From the NCBI GenBank assembly GCA_030670715.1, contig DAOVBC010000013.1, forward strand, positions 1 through 15,902: a DNA stretch of 15,902 bases, given 5' to 3'. The translations under genes and the position numbers were made by a program. The DNA comes from Deltaproteobacteria bacterium. Lineage in GTDB: Bacteria > Desulfobacterota > Desulfobacteria > Desulfobacterales > SG8-13. The notes beneath the pieces are model-generated. The model made no database searches, was not told the origin of the DNA, and was given only the letters and a program-made list of their open reading frames with translations. This document shows, one piece after another, positions 1-7,285 of the stretch (its first letter is position 1; the number at the start of each line of letters is the position of its first letter).

Positions 1-510
1 GGCACCGTATAAACCATCCCAGCCGATATTATCCAGGGAGTTATCAATATCAAACACGCCCAGGAAGGCCCCCTCAAGGTCGAACTGAAAACCCCGATTG
101 GATTCACCCGTCGGATGAATGCGCAAAAATCCGTAACGGCCCCCCAAACGAAACACGTAGCGGTTGTCACCGGCACCCGGAATGTTGGAATCAGATAATT
201 TTATGCGCGCCAGTGAAGTCATAGGCCGCAGAGGATTAGCAATATACCGGGGAAATATGTCGGAGCCCGGGCTGAAAACCCCGCGCCAGTTTTCGCCCAT
301 GGAAAAAGAGTAATCCTTTTGTATTTTTTCATCCCTGTCCCCGGTTACGGTTGGGCTGCCGGAGGAATTATCGGCGAGGAAAAGCCTTTCGTCAGAATTA
401 AGACCGGCAGCCGCTTTATCCAGAAATAATGGGTCAACCGGCTCTGAATAGACCGTTGCGGAAACAGCGAAAAAAAAGAGAGTGCTCAAAAGAAACACCT
501 TGATTTTCAT
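1..510 (-). CDS. Partial secreted protein, DUF1207-like (3' end beyond window)
   Basis: The frame is open from an ATG at 510 to the left edge (170 residues, no stop), so this is the N-terminal part of a longer protein. A strong ribosome site, GGAGGGAG, ends about 10 nt before the ATG. Residues 1-23 (MKIKVFLLSTLFFFAVSATV then YSE) look like a Sec signal peptide, so the product is exported. After a polar linker, a segment reads FSPGSDIFPRYIANPLRP, followed by RYVFRLGGRYGFLR and GVFDIDNSLDNIGWDGLYG. From memory, this order (an 'LF.ADP'-like opening, then F-L-G---FDLDNS-NI-WDG) recalls DUF1207 outer-membrane-associated proteins of unknown role. That family call is recognition only, not a search result. 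It stands alone, about 1 kb downstream of moaA on the same strand. Confidence 0.6.
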   Translation of the reverse strand, partial: MKIKVFLLSTLFFFAVSATVYSEPVDPLFLDKAAAGLNSDERLFLADNSSGSPTVTGDRDEKIQKDYSFSMGENWRGVFSPGSDIFPRYIANPLRPMTSLARIKLSDSNIPGAGDNRYVFRLGGRYGFLRIHPTGESNRGFQFDLEGAFLGVFDIDNSLDNIGWDGLYGA

Positions 511-967
511 TGTACTATTTCTCCCTCCGAATCGAAATTTACGAAGCGTTAATCATGTCAATAAATCGCCGCGTTTGTCAACAGGTCTGCACGTCTTCAT
601 CACGCACTCCCCGGGGACGCGGCGGGTTGTTTTTTAACGTGAGAAAAGCGCACGGGTGAATCAATATATAGGTTTACCGGTTCAGGGTTCACCGTTCAGG
701 GTTACCTATCTTTCGTTGTCTTCGCTTGTGAGCCGGTGCGCGAGACGCATGGCGGGAAGAAAACACCAATGACAGCGGGCTCTGCCAAAGCTGCCTAACA
801 TGCCATGGTGCCCTGGGCATGCTCATGCACGTACTGAAATCCACCTTTCATCCGGCATTATGGATCTATTCAAAGACGCAACGTTCTGTGACTCTGATGC
901 GTGTTCCAGGTCAACCGCTGAACGGTTACAAAAAAACACTTGATTCATTGCGGACAACCTGCTAATG

Positions 968-1135
968 CCTCACGGAAGTGGCCTGAATCACACCCGCGTT
1001 CGCAAACGAAATGCACAGGCAGGACGGTTTGCCTCTCCCGAGATGTGCTTCAGGTTATTTCTTGATCGCCCGGGTCGTATATCAAGCTGTGTGAGTAAAT
1101 GTAGCCTCCCACTGAAACGACCCGGGCTTTTTTTT
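968..1135 (+). ncRNA. Candidate small RNA ending in an intrinsic terminator
   Basis: Reading the plus strand, four hairpins follow each other. The first is CGTT/AACG (997-1000 with 1005-1008). The second is GCAC/GTGC (1013-1016 with 1045-1048) enclosing AGGCA/TGCCT (1017-1021 with 1030-1034). The third is CTTGAT/ATCAAG (1061-1066 with 1081-1086). The last is an 11-bp perfect stem with a T tract (1068-1135). The third hairpin traps the 5' arm of the terminator in its loop, so the two compete. A weak promoter may lie at 940-966 (TTGATT, then GCTAAT, with a short 15-nt gap). No plus-strand gene exists here to explain the terminator. The 5' end is a guess and I recognise no RNA family. Confidence 0.35.
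1068..1135 (+). terminator. Rho-independent terminator (plus strand)
   Basis: GCCCGGGTCGT (1068-1078) pairs perfectly with ACGACCCGGGC (1117-1127) and is followed by eight T residues (1128-1135). The 38-nt loop is longer than usual. The T tract makes it directional for plus-strand transcription, although all annotated genes nearby are on the minus strand. Confidence 0.6.
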
Positions 1136-1194
1136 ATAGGGGATGTTGCGGGTTACGAGTTGCGGGTTGCGGGTTACGCCACGCCCGCTATGCG

Positions 1195-1449
1195 AGCAAA
1201 GCGCCGAGAGCACAGCGCAGCCGCCCTCGCTGGCTGCCGGCTGCTATGGCCGGACAAGTAGGGCATAGCGCAATACACATGGCGCCAGGGTATCTGCGGT
1301 GCCGATACTGGTTGCTGGATACTCGAAACTGGATCAGGGAATTTTATCTTTTCTATAAAAGCGCTTTGCATGCATTATGAGATGGAAACCTACTGCGTGG
1401 GGAGAGCGCATATTTTTTACGCTATGCGCTGTGCTCTCTGCGCTTTGCT
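1195..1449. repeat. Inverted repeat, 25-nt arms (24/25), flanking low-complexity words
   Basis: The left arm 1195-1219 (AGCAAAGCGC then GAGAGCACAGCGCA) is the reverse complement of 1425-1449 with a single mismatch. The 205 bp between include TACTGG/GGATACT words at 1307-1340. The right arm starts about 65 nt beyond the moaA stop. The arms are made of degenerate AGCGCA/AGAGC words. A mobile origin or a processing signal are both possible; I see no transposase and no clear target duplication. Confidence 0.6.
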
Positions 1450-1514
1450 ATCCTGTTTAACGCCTTAGCTTCGAGCCCTTTCTGGGCGTTCTCCAGATCA
1501 ACATCCGGATCGAA

Positions 1515-2507
1515 TTAACCTCCAATAGATGACATCTGGCACGACACGCCGGCGGGGTCATTGATGGTCAGGTTATGGTCGGAAGGTTTATTTCTTACCG
1601 CCTTGAGAAAAGTTTCGGCCAGCTCACTGTCTGAACCCCCCGCTCTGAGTACATGTTTAAGGTCCAGCTGGTGATCGGAGAGCAGGCAGGGACGCAGCTG
1701 CCCGCTTGCTGTTAATCGCAGACGATTGCAGCTGTCACAGAAGTGATGGCTTAATGCACTGATAAATCCGATTTCACCTATGGCGCCTTCAACTTTATAA
1801 CGTTCCGCAGGGCCGTCATTGGCGTTTTTTTCGATTTTTTGCATCCTGCCGATGGATTGAACACGATCCTTTATTTCCGGAATCAGCAGTGGCGGACCGA
1901 ATTTCATTCGTGATTTACCGATCGGCATGTATTCAATGAAACGAACGTGATAGGGAAAGCGAAGAGTCAGTCCGGCAAAATCGAGCAGTTCGTCATCATT
2001 TGTTCCCCTTAACGCCACCACATTCAGCTTAACCGGGTCAAAGCCGTTTTCATGGGCTGCTTCTATTCCGGCCCATACTTTTTGAAAAGCGTCTCTTCCG
2101 GTAATCTGTTTGAACTTGATTCTGTCCAGAGTGTCCAGACTGATATTGACGCGTTTGATCCCGGCCGCTTTAATTTCTTGAATATTATCTTCTAAAAAAA
2201 CACCGTTGGTGGTCAGAGCGACTTCTGAAATACCGGGAACCTGTGAAAGACTGCCCAGGAAGTCATATACGCCTTTTCGCACCAGCGGTTCTCCTCCGGT
2301 AACCCTTACCTTGGTGATTCCCAGGTCAACGCCGATCCGAACAATCCGCAAAATTTCTTCGTATTTCAGGATTTCGTCGTGGGGAAGATGGATGATCCGT
2401 TCATGCGGGATGCAGTATATACACTGCAGGTTGCACCGGTCGGTGATCGATATGCGCAGGTAGTTGAGATTTCGGTTATATCTGTCGACGAGTTTTTGTG
2501 AAGCCAA
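1515..2507 (-). CDS. moaA: GTP 3',8-cyclase MoaA (radical SAM, molybdenum cofactor)
   Basis: MoaA converts GTP to 3',8-cyclo-GTP, the first step of molybdopterin synthesis, in the cytoplasm. At 330 residues the length is normal. The radical-SAM cluster motif CNLQCIYC gives C25, C29 and C32, and the SAM-binding TGGEP is at 70-74. The C-terminal cluster is CDSC followed 13 residues later by another Cys in QLRPC, as expected for the GTP-binding cluster. The protein ends in MSSIGG, the diagnostic C-terminal Gly-Gly that MoaA needs. The start is TTG at 2507, supported by GGAG at 2517-2520, 9 nt upstream. No other moa/moe gene is nearby. The upstream spacer carries a palindrome, so it is probably transcribed separately from the GpgS pair. 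Confidence 0.95.
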   Translation of the reverse strand: MASQKLVDRYNRNLNYLRISITDRCNLQCIYCIPHERIIHLPHDEILKYEEILRIVRIGVDLGITKVRVTGGEPLVRKGVYDFLGSLSQVPGISEVALTTNGVFLEDNIQEIKAAGIKRVNISLDTLDRIKFKQITGRDAFQKVWAGIEAAHENGFDPVKLNVVALRGTNDDELLDFAGLTLRFPYHVRFIEYMPIGKSRMKFGPPLLIPEIKDRVQSIGRMQKIEKNANDGPAERYKVEGAIGEIGFISALSHHFCDSCNRLRLTASGQLRPCLLSDHQLDLKHVLRAGGSDSELAETFLKAVRNKPSDHNLTINDPAGVSCQMSSIGG

Positions 2508-2562
2508 ATTGGATAACTCCTCAGTTCATTTGTGTTAACCACTTTTATGATGATTTGGTACA

Positions 2563-2648
2563 GGAGTACTGGAGTAGTGGAGTGCTGGAAAATTGGAAAT
2601 AATTACTGAGGCTAACAACACTCCATTGCTCCAATACTCCATTACTCC
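2563..2648. repeat. Imperfect inverted repeat made of TGGAGTA words
   Basis: The left arm 2563-2597 begins GGAGTACTGGAGTAGTGGAG. The right arm 2616-2648 is its imperfect complement (ACTCCATTGCTCCAATACTC and so on). Each arm is itself a degenerate tandem of a 7-8 nt unit, TGGAGTA. It fills the centre of the 208-bp spacer between gpgS and moaA, both transcribed leftward. It resembles the TGGAATA-based repeat at 13681-13822. Confidence 0.6.
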
Positions 2649-2715
2649 GTTATGTTAGAATTCACCACCTTTTAAAATCTGTGGATCCGGATCTTTCAGG
2701 AATCCTTGTGTCGGT

Positions 2716-3690
2716 CTAATTTATATTAAACTTTTCCCGATACTCGGGGATTTCCACAATAGGAGGCCGCTCCACACCGTCGATTTTAAGAATGTCCGGC
2801 TGAAACTCGCTTTTAACAAGATTGTATTGAATCATTTCTTTGTAAAGCTCTTTTTTTAAGTGAATAAAATCCTGTTTTTCAATACGCTTGAGAAACGTGT
2901 TGAGGATGACAAAGGACATTTTTCCCAGCGCCTTGGTGTCCTGGTTTCGGTGGACCCTTTTTTCCAGGTCGACCTGGGCAATGACGTTCAACCCCCATTT
3001 CTCACAGATATCGAGAATCATACTCGTTTCGACCCCATAGCCGATCGGAAAAGGTATTTTTTCAAACACCTCCCGGTACCCGGCATACTCGCCGGACAGG
3101 GGCTGTATGATCTGGGTCAGTTCCGGAAAGAACAGGGAAAACAGGGGCCGTATAACCAGCTCGGTCACCCTGCCGCCGCCGGTAGGTCGGATTTTGTTTT
3201 TTCCGATGGCGATGGGCCGATCATAAAAAGCCTTGGAATATTTTATGTGATCATGAAGAAGAAGCGGTCCGACAAGTGCATAAACAAATCGGTGGTGAAT
3301 ATTTTTAATGTCGGCATCCAGATAGACAATGATATCCCCCTTGGTGACATACAGGGCCTTCCAGAGATTTTCTCCTTTGCCTTTGAATTGTTCAAGTCCG
3401 GGGAGAATCTGGTCCGCTTCATAGACGTCGGCTCCGAATGCAGCCGCAACTTCAAGAGTGTTGTCGGTGGAACCGGAATCGATCACAACGATTTCATCCA
3501 GCAGCGGATAACGGGTGACCAACTCCGATTTCATAATGATGATTTCTTTTGCAATGGTTTTTTCTTCATTCAATGTCGGCAGGCACAGGGATATTGTGAT
3601 GTTTTTCCGTTTCTTTTCTTCGACCAGGCGGCCGAGGTCGATGAAATCAGAAAAGTGAAATGTGTTAGTGGAAAGCCATTCGTTATTCAT
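2716..3690 (-). CDS. gpgS: Glucosyl-3-phosphoglycerate synthase (GT81 family)
   Basis: GpgS transfers glucose from an NDP-glucose to 3-phosphoglycerate, giving glucosyl-3-phosphoglycerate, a precursor of glucosylglycerate-type solutes. The fold is GT-A. LPTLNEEKTI and DSGSTDNT form the nucleotide site, the DxD metal motif is DAD at 125-127, and GGGRVTELVIRPL starts near 171. QPLSGEYAGYRE, GYGVETSMI and the acceptor-side VHRNQ follow in the order known for mycobacterial GpgS. Length is 324 residues. I take the ATG at 3690 because GGAG lies 7 nt upstream; an ATG at 3702 (adding four residues) is possible. The start overlaps the stop of the upstream M20-fold gene by 8 nt, which implies translational coupling. 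No recognisable GpgP phosphatase is in the window. The exact nucleotide-sugar donor cannot be read from sequence. Confidence 0.88.
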   Translation of the reverse strand: MNNEWLSTNTFHFSDFIDLGRLVEEKKRKNITISLCLPTLNEEKTIAKEIIIMKSELVTRYPLLDEIVVIDSGSTDNTLEVAAAFGADVYEADQILPGLEQFKGKGENLWKALYVTKGDIIVYLDADIKNIHHRFVYALVGPLLLHDHIKYSKAFYDRPIAIGKNKIRPTGGGRVTELVIRPLFSLFFPELTQIIQPLSGEYAGYREVFEKIPFPIGYGVETSMILDICEKWGLNVIAQVDLEKRVHRNQDTKALGKMSFVILNTFLKRIEKQDFIHLKKELYKEMIQYNLVKSEFQPDILKIDGVERPPIVEIPEYREKFNIN

Positions 3691-4840
3691 CGCAAACTCC
3701 ATTGTCTATGGCCTGAACGACACCGATGACCTGGGCGATTCCCTTGAACATCGGCTCTATTTTGACCCGGGCGTTCCGTTGATGATAGTTCTCCCCCCTG
3801 GTTATACCCAGCGTCACGGCGGGAATCTTGCGCGATAGAAATATTGAAAGCTCGGATTCACTCGATCCGCTCATCGGTTTCAGATCCAGCTTATGCATAA
3901 TATCTACCGTGTTTTTCACCAGTGGATGATTGTACCGCAGTCTGGCAGCGCTTAAATTACTGATGGTTTTCAGATTCAATTCAACTTCATATTCATGACC
4001 GATGCCTTCAAGAATATCCTTAATGTCGCTGAATATCGATTTTACCATCTTGTCGGAGTTGCCCTGAATTTCAAAACCCAGGGTTGCTTCGAAAGGTATG
4101 GTCCCGTGTTTGATACCGCCGGACATCTTTCCGATAATCACCCGGGATCGTGGTCTCTGGGGCAGTCGCAACCTCAGTATCTGGTTGACGACTTCATTTA
4201 ATATGATAATCGCATTCGGTCTGAATTTATGCTCCCAGCCGTCGGTCGACGAGATGTTGCAGTCCACCTCGCAGCGAATCATGCCGTCGGCATAATAACT
4301 GAGCCGGCCCAATTCGGCGCTTTCAATACAGACGGCTCCCCGGATGGGAGTGGGCCACGTTTTTACAAGATGGCGGATTCCCCGCAGGTTCCCTTTGCCG
4401 ATCGATTGAATCACCCCGGCCAGTACAATATCGGATTCAAAACTCAGGTTCAGGCGGCGGAAGATTTCCGGCAGGGAGAGCAGAATCCCGACCCCCACCG
4501 AATTGTCGCTGACACCGGGACCGATGATCGCGTTTTTTTCAATCCTGAAGTTGTGATCGATGTCTCTGCCAAAAAATGTATCCAGATGGGCAACCACAAA
4601 GATCGGCGGTTTTGAATCGTTTGTACCCCTGATGATGCCGATGGGATTCCGATATCCGTCTGTGGTACATTCATCCACCTGGAGTTCGGCCATCCGATCG
4701 AGGAAAACCCGGGCGCGTTTTTTCTCCTTGAATGTGGGTGCAGGAATCTGGCCGATTAAAATGATGTTGGTAATAATGGTCTCCCGCACAGATTGGATCT
4801 CATCGACGTAGGTCGGCAGTTTTTCGAGATAATTTTGCAT
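3683..4840 (-). CDS. M20-fold metallopeptidase homologue lacking the catalytic Glu-Glu pair
   Basis: The fold is that of M20 zinc peptidases and deacylases (PepT/PepV type), 385 residues. Metal-ligand positions are retained: H85 in VVAHLDT, D112 in GPGVSDNS, E173 in CIESAELG and H353 in RGENYHQ. The SGG turn of the dimerisation domain (240-242) is also present. Where active members have Gly-Glu-Glu before GNLRG, this protein has Q145-S146-I147; I checked the codons (CAA TCG ATC) on the minus strand. The first Glu is the general base and the second a metal ligand, so standard hydrolysis should be lost or changed. The start ATG at 4840 has GGGGAG 5 nt upstream. It overlaps gpgS by 8 nt, so the two products are probably made together. 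The substrate or partner is unknown. Confidence 0.8.
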   Translation of the reverse strand: MQNYLEKLPTYVDEIQSVRETIITNIILIGQIPAPTFKEKKRARVFLDRMAELQVDECTTDGYRNPIGIIRGTNDSKPPIFVVAHLDTFFGRDIDHNFRIEKNAIIGPGVSDNSVGVGILLSLPEIFRRLNLSFESDIVLAGVIQSIGKGNLRGIRHLVKTWPTPIRGAVCIESAELGRLSYYADGMIRCEVDCNISSTDGWEHKFRPNAIIILNEVVNQILRLRLPQRPRSRVIIGKMSGGIKHGTIPFEATLGFEIQGNSDKMVKSIFSDIKDILEGIGHEYEVELNLKTISNLSAARLRYNHPLVKNTVDIMHKLDLKPMSGSSESELSIFLSRKIPAVTLGITRGENYHQRNARVKIEPMFKGIAQVIGVVQAIDNGVCDE

Positions 4841-5309
4841 ACTGTCTCCCCGGTTTGTCGGGCAACATTCAGAGGCTGTCAGAACGGGTGGCCGGCAGTT
4901 GATGGTCAGTTTGAGGCTTAGTACATGTATTCGTAATTACGATAATGTATAAGATAATGAAATCATAAATATTGACCAAAATACAGTTTCACCACAGAGC
5001 ACGCAGAGACCACAGAGGCAAACAAAATAATTAATTTTTTCTCTGTGTGCTTTGTGGTCTCTGTGGTGAAAAAATAGTAATAATCATACGTAACCGTATT
5101 TACGAATTAAAGCACTTAGGCTCCAGCAGGATAGCCTACAGGCAATGGTATGCTAATAGATATACTGAATTCAGCGGTCAGGTCAATAAAATATTCAGGA
5201 TAGAGTACACACGGGTGCAGGAAACGGGAGATGTGATATGCGACAGGCGATATGGGAAGGGCGATTCACGATGTTCGATATGCGAAATTTCAATCTCATG
5301 ATGACATCG
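4841..5309. other. 469-bp spacer upstream of the M20-fold gene
   Basis: No gene is supported. The left half holds the nested palindrome at 4910-5125. The right half (about 5195-5300) is a cluster of degenerate words around GATATGCGA (5235 and 5276) and GCGATATGGG. An 84-codon plus-strand frame at 5047-5301 starts inside the palindrome arm and is not credible. A promoter for the M20-gpgS pair should lie here, but I could not pick a convincing one. Confidence 0.5.
4910..5125. repeat. Nested imperfect palindrome with CCACAGAG words
   Basis: The inner arms 4988-5017 and 5041-5070 both open and close on TTCACCACAGAG/CTCTGTGGTGAA and are built from ACCACAGAG words, with a 23-nt AT-rich loop. The outer flanks match more loosely (about 4912-4955 with 5080-5125, sharing TTCGTAA-TACG). 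The CACAGAG word family is known from spacers of many unrelated bacterial genomes. It sits between cobA-hemD and the M20-fold gene. Confidence 0.65.
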
Positions 5310-6851
5310 TTATTTTTCCGGCTTAGGCGCAACGTAATCCAAAATCGCCCGGCACAGTCCGGGGATGGTGTATGATTCGGCGGTGATATGCACCTTAAAT
5401 CCGAGGTTTAGGGCAGTATCGGTGGTAATGGGGCCGATGCTTGCAACGGTCACGCCTTTGATCAGATTATCGAAGTCGTCTTCGGGCAGGAGTGATTTGA
5501 AATTGGTGACCGTAGAAGAACTGGTGAAGGTGATGACATCGATGGCGTTTTCTTCAAGCTGTTTTTTTAGCTGATCGACATTGTCGCGGATCGCTATAGT
5601 GCGGTAGGCGGTAATTTCATCGACCCGGGCGCCCATTTGAGTCAGTTCGGTCTGCAGGACCGGTCTGGCCTTTTCGGCCCGGGGAAGCAGGATTTTATTA
5701 CCGCTGACATCGCGTCCGCCAAAGGCTTTCACAACTGATTCGGCCCGGTAACTATCCGGAATAATGTCGCATTTTAATCCGAACTGGAAAAGTTTGTCGG
5801 CGGTTGCCGGTCCGATGGCCGCCGTGTTCAGATGAGCCAGCACCCGAACATCCTTTCCCAGGGTGAAAAGCCGTTCAAAAAAGTATTTCACACCGTTGAC
5901 ACTTGTAAATACCAGCCAGTCGAACCCGGAAATCGTATCAATCGCCCGGTCCAGCGGTGACCAATCTTCCGGAGGCTCAACTTTGATGGTGGGATACTCA
6001 AGACATTCGGCGCCCAGTTCGGAAAGCTGACCGATAAGGTCGCTCGCCTGAGCCCTGGCGCGGGTAACGACAATTCTTTTTCCCAGCAGCGGCCGTGCTT
6101 CATACCATTTCATAATCTTTCGCAGGTTGACCACTTCTCCGACGACGATAATGGCCGGTGCTTTCAAGCCGGCTTTCTGAACCTTCCGAACTATGTTATC
6201 CAGTGTTCCCGTAACCGTCACCTGTCGGGGCGTGGTTCCCCAGTGCACCAGCGCCACCGGTGTGTCCGCCGGTTTGCCATGTTGAGTCAGCCGGCGGGTA
6301 ATGTTCGGCAGGTTTTTTACACCCATCAGAAAGACCAGCGTGCCGATCCCTTTCGCCAGCGATTCCCAGTCGATACTTGACTCTGCTTTGCGGGGGTCTT
6401 CGTGCCCGGTAACAAATGCGACGGCCGACGTATATTTTCGGTGGGTCAGCGGAATGCCGGCGTAGGCAGGGGCGGCAATGACCGACGTAACCCCGGGAAC
6501 GATTTCAAATGGAATTCCTTCTTTGATGAGCACTTCCGCTTCTTCAGCACCTCTGCCGAAGATAAAAGGATCACCGCCCTTGAGTCGTGTCACGATGCAT
6601 TCTGTTTTTGCTTTCTCCACAATAAGGGCATTGATCCCTTCCTGGGAAAGGGTGTGATCACCGCCTTTTTTACCGACATAGATAAGTTCGGCGTTTTCTC
6701 CGGCATGGTTTAACAGAGAAGGTGATGCCAGATAATCATAGATGACCACATCGGCCTTCCGGATACATTCCAGCCCTTTAACCGTAATCAGCCCGGGGTC
6801 CCCGGGTCCGGCACCCACCAAGTAAACAAAGCCTTTTTTGATATTGTGCAA
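5310..6851 (-). CDS. cobA-hemD: Fused uroporphyrinogen-III C-methyltransferase / uroporphyrinogen-III synthase (CobA-HemD)
   Basis: The N-terminal half is SUMT. It has VYLVGAGPGDPGLIT at the SAM site, then VGKKGGDHTLSQEGIN, VTRLKGGDPFIFGRGAEEA, and VPGVTSVIAAPAYAGIPLTHR. From about residue 258 comes HemD: GKRIVVTRARAQASDL, FTSVNGVKYFF, AAIGPATADKL and TFTSSSTVTNF. Together they close hydroxymethylbilane to uroporphyrinogen III and methylate it twice to precorrin-2, the branch to siroheme, cobalamin and siroheme-derived haem. The frame opens further upstream (TTG at 6887), but GAGGTG at 6858-6863 sits 6 nt before a TTG at 6851, giving MHNIKKGFVYL and 513 residues. That start also places the whole gene downstream of the palindrome. 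It is on the same strand as hemC, which makes its substrate, but 434 bp away. Confidence 0.95.
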   Translation of the reverse strand: MHNIKKGFVYLVGAGPGDPGLITVKGLECIRKADVVIYDYLASPSLLNHAGENAELIYVGKKGGDHTLSQEGINALIVEKAKTECIVTRLKGGDPFIFGRGAEEAEVLIKEGIPFEIVPGVTSVIAAPAYAGIPLTHRKYTSAVAFVTGHEDPRKAESSIDWESLAKGIGTLVFLMGVKNLPNITRRLTQHGKPADTPVALVHWGTTPRQVTVTGTLDNIVRKVQKAGLKAPAIIVVGEVVNLRKIMKWYEARPLLGKRIVVTRARAQASDLIGQLSELGAECLEYPTIKVEPPEDWSPLDRAIDTISGFDWLVFTSVNGVKYFFERLFTLGKDVRVLAHLNTAAIGPATADKLFQFGLKCDIIPDSYRAESVVKAFGGRDVSGNKILLPRAEKARPVLQTELTQMGARVDEITAYRTIAIRDNVDQLKKQLEENAIDVITFTSSSTVTNFKSLLPEDDFDNLIKGVTVASIGPITTDTALNLGFKVHITAESYTIPGLCRAILDYVAPKPEK

Positions 6852-6882
6852 ACTGAACACCTCTAACCTGTATAACAATAGT

Positions 6883-7235
6883 TTCAAGTTTTAGGTTTTA
6901 AGTTTTAAGCAACTCAGGGGTCGGGGTGTTTCTATCGCTAAACCTCTATTAGAGCGGAATGGGTTATCAGCGCATCGCCGGGCACTGTCTGAATGTATTA
7001 GGGTTCGTTAAGAAAGAACAGCGAATTGTTGAGATATTTCATCAATGCTAAAATACTTGATACGCATTCAACGTATTGATTTAATACCCCATCCTCTGTT
7101 CTTTCTTTACGAACCTTTATGCATGAGTTTGCCCTGCGATGCGCTGATAATTCATGCAGCTCTCATTTCAAAACAACCCCCCGACTCCTCAAGTAACTGA
7201 AAATAAAATTATTTGTTAACCTAAAACCTAAAACA
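6883..7235. repeat. About 350-bp nested imperfect palindrome between hemC and cobA-hemD
   Basis: Successive arms pair around a 74-nt centre. The innermost is 7002-7021 with 7096-7115 (GGTTCGT-AAGAAAGAACAG, 19/20). Outside it is 6964-6984 with 7130-7150 (20/21, TTATCAGCGCATCGC). Further out, AACTCAGGGGTCGGGG near 6911-6926 matches the complement of 7175-7195. Outermost, TTTTAGGTTTTAAG at about 6888-6905 matches the complement of CTAAAACCTAAAAC at 7221-7234. Unequal lengths between arms show indels. It fills almost all of the 434-bp spacer. No open frame is supported inside it. Confidence 0.75.
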
Positions 7236-7285
7236 TGAAGAATTCGACTTATCACGAATTCATCAATTCCAATTACGAATAATTA

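Larger units (their letters stand above)
511..1514. other. 1-kb non-coding spacer between moaA and the DUF1207-like gene
   Basis: I see no convincing gene here. A 98-codon plus-strand frame at 965-1261 runs through a terminator hairpin and low-complexity repeats, so I reject it. The spacer holds a weak inverted match (687-707 against 907-929), a candidate small RNA with terminator at 968-1135, a run of GCGGGTT/GGGTTAC words at 1147-1177, a 25-nt near-perfect inverted repeat (1195-1219 with 1425-1449), and TACTGG/GGATACT words at 1307-1340. The mix suggests accumulated non-coding repeats, not a decayed gene. Confidence 0.6.

Noticed and set aside
687..929. Further giant palindrome (CACCGTTCAGGG with its complement)
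   Set aside because: The outer arms match reasonably over about 20 nt, but the interior shows no continuing pairing I could confirm, so it is only noted in the spacer entry.
968..1135. 6S RNA or SRP RNA as identity of the candidate small RNA
   Set aside because: There is no long closing stem with a central bubble as in 6S and no GGAA-tetraloop domain as in SRP RNA.
965..1261. 98-codon plus-strand open frame
   Set aside because: It runs through the terminator at 1068-1135, through GCGGGTT word repeats and an inverted-repeat arm, and its start has no ribosome site. The residue composition is not protein-like.
2860..3729. 289-codon plus-strand open frame
   Set aside because: It lies antisense to gpgS, whose motifs are unmistakable, and shows no domain of its own. 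It is a shadow of codon bias.
4988..5070. CRISPR array
   Set aside because: The CACAGAG words are imperfect and inverted, with no regular spacers and no cas genes nearby.
5047..5301. 84-codon plus-strand open frame
   Set aside because: It begins in a palindrome arm and continues through degenerate GATATGCGA words, so a repeat origin explains it.
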